Of a stretch of DNA of 18,921 bases, positions 6,775 to 13,305 are shown one piece after another. The position numbers and the translations under genes were made by a program. Under the pieces are notes generated by a model. It did no database searches, was not told the origin of the DNA, and was given only the letters and a program-made list of their open reading frames with translations. Position 1 is the first letter of the stretch. Each line of letters opens with the position of its first letter. Location: positions 1-18,921 of the forward strand of contig CAZZDA010000014.1 of the NCBI GenBank assembly GCA_964652585.1, given 5' to 3'. The stretch comes from CAZZDA01 sp964652585. Lineage in GTDB: Bacteria; Patescibacteriota; Patescibacteriia; UBA1544.

Positions 6775-6803
6775 TTGACAAATATTGCTAAAATTGCTAT
6801 TAT
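6775..6803 (+). promoter_or_regulatory. Near-consensus promoter of the 989-aa surface protein
   Basis: TTGACA (6775-6780) and TATTAT (6798-6803) have the optimal 17-bp spacing, the best promoter in the window. Transcription should begin near 6810, about 19 nt before the ATG, with no Shine-Dalgarno in between. A strong promoter suits an abundant surface protein. Confidence 0.75.
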
Positions 6804-6807
6804 TGAC

Positions 6808-6821
6808 TGTTATACATAACA
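6808..6821. promoter_or_regulatory. Inverted repeat at the transcription start
   Basis: TGTTAT and ATAACA flank AC, forming a perfect 6-bp dyad that covers the predicted start point. Position and symmetry fit a repressor operator; alternatively it is a short 5' hairpin in the mRNA. Confidence 0.35.
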
Positions 6822-6828
6822 GCAATAT

Positions 6829-9798
6829 ATGTGGTATACATGGTCAAACGCACAAAAAAAGGCCGTTATAGGAACTTTTGTTCTCACTCTAAGCATGGGT
6901 GTAGGCGTGCTTTTTACATGGCGCACGGCGAGTACGCAAGATACTCAGCGAAACCCTGCGTATTCCCAGCCAGAAAAACTCATTAAACTCGCAGATACGA
7001 AAGAAATATATGGGATTTTTGGCGATCGAAAACATCTTTTGCAGAATCCTACCGTTTTTGCTTCGTACGGTTATACATATGATGAAGTGGAAATAGTATC
7101 GGAGGCTGCATTACAGCAGTATCCACTGATACGTTTGGTGCAAGTACCCAACGAAACCGACATTTACTATCTCAACTACACCATAGGCCGAAAAAAAGCG
7201 CATCCCACATATGAAGTGTTTTTGGCATACGGAAATACTGATGATGACGTGATATTTATAAGTCCAACCGACAGAGATAGTTGGCCGGATGTTGAGCTCA
7301 TTCGCGACAACTCAAACGGACATATCTATTTATTGGAAAATGGCAGAAAGCGCTATGTTCCTAGTATGGACATTTTTAATGCCTATGGTTTTGTGCTCAG
7401 TGAGATTGCAGACGTTATTCATATTGATGCGGCAAGTTATCCCAATGGAGAATCATTACCCTACCCGGCTGCGCCTTTTCATACCACGCCTGTGGCAACA
7501 GAACGTATTATTGTAACCGCAGCACCCATACAAGAGCCGCGTGAAGGGCTTTTAGTGCCGGGGACGATGTTTCATGAGGTTGCGGCTTTCACCTTTACGG
7601 CGCCACTAGGAGCAATAGACGCTGAAATACGTACACTTACGATTACAAAACAAGGACTTGCTCCTGACGCGGTATTTTTTGGCATAGAACTGTTTGATGA
7701 GCAAGGCTTAAGCTTGGTGTCAACAAAGAAATTACAAAACCAACAAGCGACCTTCCGGCTGCCTCAAGGAACATTCACGTTTAAAGAAAATACCCATAGA
7801 ACAGTTACGGTCGTTGCGCACCTCAATCCCAACTCTCTCGGCGCTTTTACTGATTCTACATTTACACTGCTTAATGAAGCGGCGATTGTTGCGGAGTTGC
7901 CCGCAACCGGCGCATTTCCTCTCTCAGGACCTACATTGCGTGTTATGGATGGAGAGGGTTTGACCGGAAAAGCGGTTGTTAGTATAGAAGCGGCGGGAGA
8001 CTCACAGCGTTCAACGCCGGTCGGATCTCGCGGGGTTGAGCTCTTAAAACTGACCGTTGAGGAGATGAGCGGCCGTGAAGGACTTGCTGTTGAATTTTTG
8101 ACGCTCAAGGCAGAAGGATCAACTGATACTACAGCACTTGAAAACATTGTTTTGGTTACCAATCGTGGTGTACGGGTACGACCTCGCGTGACTGCGGCTA
8201 ACCGATATCTGCATCTTGACTTTGGCAGCAATCCATTGCGGATATTATCCGGCGGACGGGAGAGCTGGACACTGGAAGCAGATATTGTTGCGGGTTCCGG
8301 AAGAACCATTTCCTTGAGCTTGGAAAATAGGACAGATATTCGTATGAGAGGAGTGGAACAGGGATTTATTTTGCTGCCAACTGTCACGCAGTTTGGTTCT
8401 GGATTGAATACTATTGCGGTGACCGAAGGCGGTATGCTCTTCTATCGCCATACGCGTTCCGCGCATGGGGACGTACCGGCTGGTACCACAGATGTTGCGC
8501 TTGCGAGTTTTGTGCTCTTGCCCGTTGGTGAGGAAGTAACGCTTGATGAGATCACCATTGAGGTAAAGCGCAGTGCAGGAGCGCCATCGCTCACAGGCGA
8601 TATTATTGTTATCAATGAGAGAACTAAGCGCCCGGTTGCACATATTGCGGCCCGAGGCGTCATGGATAGAGCATTACGCGTGATCATGGATGAGCAACGT
8701 TTGCTCGCAAATAGCGAGACCACTTTCTCGCTTAAAGGCGATATGCCGGAGAGTGCTGTAGGTACTAATACGTATCAAGTAGTCGTGTCCAATCCTCGTT
8801 TTACCCGTATTCGTGAACGGGAGGGAGACGGAAGGCGTTTTAGTATTTCAGCAACGGTTACAGGTAATTATCGCGGTATTAAAAATGGATTGCTTATTGC
8901 ATCAAGTACTCTAGCAGATGAGGTACGCACGGTACCGGTAGGAAAAGATAATGTCACCTTAGCTGTTTTTACATTGCAAGCGGGAGCAGCGGAAGCTGTA
9001 CATGTTCGCCGTATGACGCTTGATCTGAGACAAGGCATGACGGCACCGATACTCCAAGCAGGGTTTAAAAATATTGAAGTAGTGGTCAACAACCGTATTG
9101 TCTCAAGACCACAGACGCTTCTTGGCTTCCCTATCACACTCAAATTGAATCAAAAGTTAAAAGCTGGAGGCGCGATAAATGTAGCGGTGCGGGCCGATGT
9201 CTTGCCGCCGGCGGAAGGTGAAACTGTTGGCTTTCGTCTTGTAGACGTTGGTTTTACGGGAACTACATCAGGAGAAGAGCTCTCCTTGCGCGGTCTCCCG
9301 CTCAATTCGGATACGATTTCTTTTGATTCTTCAACCGTAACGCTCGCAGCCAACTTGGAGCTGACAAGTCCCATAACCGTTGTTGGAGGATCGCGCGCGC
9401 ATATTGCAAGTTATACATTGACGAGTGAAGGATTTGAACTGCAAACGCTTCACCGTCTTGTCGTAACGTCGTCAAGCGATTTTGCGGAATTCAGTTATTT
9501 ACGCGGCTATCATGATCTCGAAGTACGTATCAATGGCAAACGCGTAGGATCAGTGGTGAAGAACCCGTTGCCTGAACAAAATATCATGTTCTCTTCAGGT
9601 AGACGTAGTGGTAGCATCGTTCTTGGAGCAAATGCCATAACCACTATTGATGTATATATCACCACACCGACTGTTGTTGATGAGGAAAGTATCCAGGTGC
9701 TCTTGGAAGATATGCGCATTGAAGGACGAGATACTCGAGTCATACCTACGATCATAGGTGACCCCGCAAGGGGGCAGGTGGTTACCATTATGCCGTAA
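6829..9798 (+). CDS. Large cysteine-free surface protein with N-terminal repeats
   Basis: This is a 989-residue exported protein, probably anchored by one N-terminal helix (about residues 12-30 after KK). Three degenerate repeats of about 50 residues follow at roughly 51-99, 102-153 and 157-206. Each runs IY-x-L, a basic Gly-Arg/Lys-Lys patch, Pro, then F-x-x-YG and a closing YP or WP. Similar repeats occur, as I recall, in CPR surface proteins. The remaining 780 residues are beta-strand-rich Thr/Val/Gly sequence that looks like several tandem Ig-like sandwiches, for example around 250-370, 560-640 and 720-830. There is not a single cysteine. No sorting signal, C-terminal helix or enzyme motif is seen. 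It is flanked by its own promoter and terminator, so monocistronic. An S-layer or surface-coat role is an inference. Confidence 0.8.
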   Translation: MWYTWSNAQKKAVIGTFVLTLSMGVGVLFTWRTASTQDTQRNPAYSQPEKLIKLADTKEIYGIFGDRKHLLQNPTVFASYGYTYDEVEIVSEAALQQYPLIRLVQVPNETDIYYLNYTIGRKKAHPTYEVFLAYGNTDDDVIFISPTDRDSWPDVELIRDNSNGHIYLLENGRKRYVPSMDIFNAYGFVLSEIADVIHIDAASYPNGESLPYPAAPFHTTPVATERIIVTAAPIQEPREGLLVPGTMFHEVAAFTFTAPLGAIDAEIRTLTITKQGLAPDAVFFGIELFDEQGLSLVSTKKLQNQQATFRLPQGTFTFKENTHRTVTVVAHLNPNSLGAFTDSTFTLLNEAAIVAELPATGAFPLSGPTLRVMDGEGLTGKAVVSIEAAGDSQRSTPVGSRGVELLKLTVEEMSGREGLAVEFLTLKAEGSTDTTALENIVLVTNRGVRVRPRVTAANRYLHLDFGSNPLRILSGGRESWTLEADIVAGSGRTISLSLENRTDIRMRGVEQGFILLPTVTQFGSGLNTIAVTEGGMLFYRHTRSAHGDVPAGTTDVALASFVLLPVGEEVTLDEITIEVKRSAGAPSLTGDIIVINERTKRPVAHIAARGVMDRALRVIMDEQRLLANSETTFSLKGDMPESAVGTNTYQVVVSNPRFTRIREREGDGRRFSISATVTGNYRGIKNGLLIASSTLADEVRTVPVGKDNVTLAVFTLQAGAAEAVHVRRMTLDLRQGMTAPILQAGFKNIEVVVNNRIVSRPQTLLGFPITLKLNQKLKAGGAINVAVRADVLPPAEGETVGFRLVDVGFTGTTSGEELSLRGLPLNSDTISFDSSTVTLAANLELTSPITVVGGSRAHIASYTLTSEGFELQTLHRLVVTSSSDFAEFSYLRGYHDLEVRINGKRVGSVVKNPLPEQNIMFSSGRRSGSIVLGANAITTIDVYITTPTVVDEESIQVLLEDMRIEGRDTRVIPTIIGDPARGQVVTIMP

Positions 9799-9821
9799 GT
9801 AAAATGAGAGAATGAAAGAAT

Positions 9822-9852
9822 AAAAAACCCGTTTCAAGGATACGGGTTTTTT
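9822..9852 (+). terminator. Terminator of the 989-aa gene
   Basis: AAAAAACCCGT (9822-9832) and ACGGGTTTTTT (9842-9852) pair perfectly around a 9-nt loop, ending in six T. It lies 23 nt past the stop codon. Confidence 0.9.
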
Positions 9853-9868
9853 GGTAGTGTAAAAAATT

Positions 9869-9898
9869 TTGGTGTAGAGAGGTGTTTTGTGGTACAAT
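9869..9898 (+). promoter_or_regulatory. Promoter of the small membrane-protein gene
   Basis: TTGGTG (9869-9874) and TACAAT (9893-9898) are 18 bp apart, and TGG directly before the -10 makes it an extended -10 type. The leader would be about 55 nt. Confidence 0.45.
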
Positions 9899-9959
9899 AA
9901 TAACTATTAACAGTTTACAATTTACTATACACTGAGTTTTCTGCGAACTATCTGGCTTT

Positions 9960-10340
9960 ATGAAAAGCGTTACACTTCAATCTCTCAAATTTATCACCGT
10001 TGATGTTCTCGGCGACATCGCATTTTTTCCTTTGTGGTGGTATACACGCGGTATGAAACGTTATGCGTTGATGTTGTGGGGAAGTATGTTAATGGTAGAG
10101 CATCAACTTGGTGTAGTGATCTGGATAAAAAATATCATGCGTCCCATGTATGGACAAATGGATTGGCAGGGGAGGATCATCAGTTTTTTTATGCGGGTGA
10201 TGAATATTATTTTTCGGGGATTTGTATTGATAATGTGGTCGGTAATAAGCGGTGTGCTTTTTATATTCTGGATCGTTTTTCCCTTAGTGATCATATGGAT
10301 GATCGGTCTTCAACTCGGCATTTCTTTTTACACCTTTTGA
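9960..10340 (+). CDS. Small polytopic membrane protein upstream of the Clp ATPase
   Basis: This 126-residue protein is very rich in Trp, Met, Ile and Phe. An N-terminal amphipathic or hydrophobic stretch (about 10-28) and a second one (36-57) precede a central basic segment, RPMYGQMDWQGRIISFFMRV (61-80). The C-terminal 40 residues are nearly all hydrophobic and can make two helices (about 86-104 and 105-123). No enzymatic motif or signal-cleavage site is visible and I cannot name a family. The next gene, the membrane-tethered Clp-like ATPase, starts 34 nt downstream on the same strand with no terminator between, so the two may be cotranscribed and act together in the membrane. That link is inference from position. 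Confidence 0.75.
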   Translation: MKSVTLQSLKFITVDVLGDIAFFPLWWYTRGMKRYALMLWGSMLMVEHQLGVVIWIKNIMRPMYGQMDWQGRIISFFMRVMNIIFRGFVLIMWSVISGVLFIFWIVFPLVIIWMIGLQLGISFYTF

Positions 10341-10364
10341 CTTACAACAACTTCTAGCTAAAAT
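10337..10364 (+). promoter_or_regulatory. Possible internal promoter for the Clp gene
   Basis: TTGACT (10337-10342, overlapping the upstream stop) and TAAAAT (10359-10364) have 16-bp spacing. The start would fall at about 10371, only a few nucleotides before the ATG at 10375, implying a leaderless or nearly leaderless transcript. No Shine-Dalgarno is present. Confidence 0.4.
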
Positions 10365-10374
10365 TTTCATACTT

Positions 10375-13134
10375 ATGAAATTTTCCCCCTGTACGGCATG
10401 TCATGGCATAGGCACTATTGAAGGCGTTATCTGCATGGCATGCAAAGAAAAGGGCGTCGCGGGAACTATCGGGCGGCATACCTATGTTTGGTCATTGGCG
10501 CTTGGCGTACGTTATCAGACGGAACGAAAAGCTGAACGTGCTATCAGAAAAATACTCAATGGTGGATTACTTGCTCTTGGCATAGGGGGACTACTTTTTT
10601 TTATAGGTCATATTGTTCTTCGTGTTGGTGTGGAACAAAGTACCGCACTTTTTACGATAGGTTTTTGGAAAACATATCATCCGGCACGCTTATTTTTTGG
10701 TATATCGCTCATCATTGATAGCTATCTCTATTATCGTTTGATCAAAGAAGCTGCGCTCAAAAGATCTATTCCTTTCGAAAAAATACAGGCAGAATTATAT
10801 CGCAAAGTTCGCACCGTTCCATCGCCGAATGTATCGCAAGAATCTTCTCGTGCAGATATGAGTAATGTAGCGGAGAGTTATACACAGGAAAGCACGCTTC
10901 TTGTTGAGAAAGCTTATAATATAGCGCATAAATTTCATCATGAGAAAGTGCTGCCGCTACATATATTTGCCGCTCTTTTGAGTAGCGGATCGGTGGCGCT
11001 TATTTTTGGCCGTCTGGGTATTTTCTATAAAAATATTGCAAAGGCGGTAAGTCAGCTATTGAACGCACAACCGACAATGATGCATCGTACGCCACAGCTT
11101 GACGCTTCTGCGCGCACCATTTTACTTGACGCGTATGAAAAAGCGGCATTGCGTTCCCATGCTTATGTGCAACCGGGAGATCTTCTGGCGGCAAATCTTG
11201 CACAAGATGAGCAACTGCAAGATCTCTTGCTGGAAGTTGATGTTGACGTACAAAAGGTTTTGAATGTGTTGATCTGGCTTGATGTGCAGAATGAGTTGCA
11301 TGGAAAAATGCGAACGTTTAGCGCAGCCGCGCGCTTCAAACCAAAAAAGGGTATGGATAGAGCAATGACCGCTGTCGCAACGCCATACTTAAACCATTTT
11401 TCACACGATCTTACCCTGCGGGCAAAAACGGGAAGATTAGCACCGATGATGGGAAGAGAAAAAGAATTGGAAGCGATTTTCAGGATCATGGAGGGTGAGA
11501 GGAGAAGTATTTTGCTTGTAGGAGAGCCTGGAGTTGGGAAAACCGCTCTCGTACAAGGATTGGCACGGCGCATGACCGCTGAAACCGTGCCGGTATTTTT
11601 GCAAGATAAGCGTCTAGTCAGTCTTAATGTGGCGTCATTGGTCAGCGGCGCAACACCCTATGAAGCGGAAGAACGTCTTTTTGCTATCGGCAATGAAGTA
11701 ACGCGATCAGGTAATATCATGTTGTTTATAAGGAATGTTCAAGATATTATTGGTATTACTGCAGGCGCGGAACAGAGCCTTGACCTCTCGGAAGTGCTGG
11801 TACAGTTTTTACGGGCGGGACAGTTTTTTGTGATCGCAAGTGCTACACCGCAGGACTATGCGAAATATATAGAAACAACCGCTTTAGGAGATATGCTCCA
11901 AGTGGTGCGCGTTGCTGAACCGGAAAAAAATGAAACCATACAAATTTTGGAAGCCAAGAGTATTTTTATTGAGTCGCGTGCGAATGTATATTTTTCTTAC
12001 AAGGCGTTGGAGGCGGCGTACGCGCTCTCAAAACAATATCTCGCCGACCGCTATCTGCCGGAAAAAGCCATCTTGCTCTTGGAAGAAGCGGCAGCATCCG
12101 TAAGGGGTAAAAAGGGAGAAAAGGGTATAGTGACGGAAAAGGATATTTCGGCGTTGGTTGCGGAAAAGACCGGCATTCCCGTGACACAGGTGACGGAAAA
12201 AGAAAGCGACAAGCTTTTGCATCTGGAGCAGCGCTTCCATGAGCGTATGATAGGTCAGGAGGAGGCGGTAGTAACGCTTGCGAAAGCGGTCAAGCGTGCA
12301 CGCGTTGCTTTTCGTGATGCAAGTCGTCCGATAGCGAATGTATTGTTTTTGGGGCCGACTGGTGTAGGAAAAACCGAACTTGCGAAAACAGTGGCGGAAG
12401 TCTATTTTGGCGGCGAGGAGAAAATGATACGTTTGGATATGTCGGAGTATCAAGAGGCGTCAAGTATTCGACGACTTATCGGAGCTGCTCCCGGATCAGG
12501 AGTGGGTGCGAGCATTGGTTATTTAACCGAAGCGGTGAGGCGCAATCCTTTTTCTCTTGTGCTCTTAGATGAGTTGGAAAAAGCACACCCGGATATTCTT
12601 GACGTATTCTTGCAAGTTTTTGATGACGGTCGTCTGACCGATAATCAGGGTCGTACCGTGGATTTTACCAATACGATCATTGTCGCGACATCTAACGCGG
12701 GAACGCGCTTTATTCAGGAAGAGGTGGTAAAAGGCACGCCTTTGGAACAGATTCAGCAAACACTGATGGATCGGGAGCTGAAAAAGCATTATCGACCGGA
12801 ATTTCTCAATCGATTTGACGCGCTTATTGTTTTTAAGCCGCTCTCTCTCCCTGATATTGAGGACATTACTCGTCTCATGCTAAAAAAGGTTGCAGCGCGA
12901 TTAGAAGAAAAGGGAATGTATTTTGAGGTAACCGCTGACGCGGTAGCAGAGCTTGCGCGCGCCGGCTTTGACCCGAAATTTGGCGCGCGTCCCTTGCGGC
13001 GGGTGATCCAAAACCAAGTGGACGATATTTTGACCGATTTTCTCTTAACGAATAAGCTCAAACGTCGTGATACGGTGGTGTTGGGCGCGGGTGGACAACT
13101 TTCTGTTCGTACGGCAAAAAAATTGCTATCATAA
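10375..13134 (+). CDS. Membrane-anchored ClpC-like AAA+ ATPase with zinc ribbon
   Basis: This is a 919-residue protein. In order it has a DnaJ-like zinc ribbon (C6, C9 in CxxCxGxG; C20, C23), two hydrophobic segments (about 62-84 and 106-121), a Clp N domain (about 165-305) and two AAA+ modules. Module 1 has Walker A GEPGVGKT (383-390), but the Walker B acids are replaced by R453-N454 (FIRNVQD), and the usual Arg-Arg before Phe is D506-M507. Module 2 has Walker A GPTGVGKT (660-667), Walker B D732-E733, an arginine in FLNRFD and sensor-2 GARPLRR, so it should hydrolyse ATP. The ClpC middle domain is absent, the pore-loop GYVG is GSGVG (707-711), and no (I/L/V)GF ClpP loop is seen before RPEFLNRFD. 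It therefore looks like a membrane-tethered unfoldase or remodeller rather than a standard ClpCP component. Close CPR homologues probably share some of these traits. Confidence 0.9.
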   Translation: MKFSPCTACHGIGTIEGVICMACKEKGVAGTIGRHTYVWSLALGVRYQTERKAERAIRKILNGGLLALGIGGLLFFIGHIVLRVGVEQSTALFTIGFWKTYHPARLFFGISLIIDSYLYYRLIKEAALKRSIPFEKIQAELYRKVRTVPSPNVSQESSRADMSNVAESYTQESTLLVEKAYNIAHKFHHEKVLPLHIFAALLSSGSVALIFGRLGIFYKNIAKAVSQLLNAQPTMMHRTPQLDASARTILLDAYEKAALRSHAYVQPGDLLAANLAQDEQLQDLLLEVDVDVQKVLNVLIWLDVQNELHGKMRTFSAAARFKPKKGMDRAMTAVATPYLNHFSHDLTLRAKTGRLAPMMGREKELEAIFRIMEGERRSILLVGEPGVGKTALVQGLARRMTAETVPVFLQDKRLVSLNVASLVSGATPYEAEERLFAIGNEVTRSGNIMLFIRNVQDIIGITAGAEQSLDLSEVLVQFLRAGQFFVIASATPQDYAKYIETTALGDMLQVVRVAEPEKNETIQILEAKSIFIESRANVYFSYKALEAAYALSKQYLADRYLPEKAILLLEEAAASVRGKKGEKGIVTEKDISALVAEKTGIPVTQVTEKESDKLLHLEQRFHERMIGQEEAVVTLAKAVKRARVAFRDASRPIANVLFLGPTGVGKTELAKTVAEVYFGGEEKMIRLDMSEYQEASSIRRLIGAAPGSGVGASIGYLTEAVRRNPFSLVLLDELEKAHPDILDVFLQVFDDGRLTDNQGRTVDFTNTIIVATSNAGTRFIQEEVVKGTPLEQIQQTLMDRELKKHYRPEFLNRFDALIVFKPLSLPDIEDITRLMLKKVAARLEEKGMYFEVTADAVAELARAGFDPKFGARPLRRVIQNQVDDILTDFLLTNKLKRRDTVVLGAGGQLSVRTAKKLLS

Positions 13135-13305
13135 AGAGAGACACGAATCACAAATAGCACGAAATACAATATTTTTTTAAATTTTTCAATGTTGAAAATG
13201 TTTAAAATACAGGAGACAGCTAAAAAACATAAGCACAAATCACATAACACAAACGAATCATAAAGGAACACAGTACAAAAATTCTTATATATTTCAATAG
13301 TTTCA
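13135..13305. other. AT-rich spacer with decayed A/C-rich repeats
   Basis: This stretch has no ORF and no convincing terminator. It contains the small dyad TTTTCAA/TTGAAAA (13183-13198) and imperfect A/C-rich repeats: ACGAATCA occurs at 13143-13150 and 13253-13260, with CACAAAT-like words between. A TATATT-like -10 (13288-13293) lacks a -35 partner. Confidence 0.4.

Noticed and set aside
7764..8387. 207-codon minus-strand open frame within the 989-aa gene
   Set aside because: Ser/Pro/Arg-rich shadow translation with no start signals; the plus-strand gene is continuous and has its own promoter and terminator.
10375..13134. Calling the ATPase ClpC or ClpB outright
   Set aside because: It lacks the middle domain, the module 1 catalytic residues, the pore tyrosine and the ClpP loop and carries a membrane anchor, so a gene symbol would mislead.
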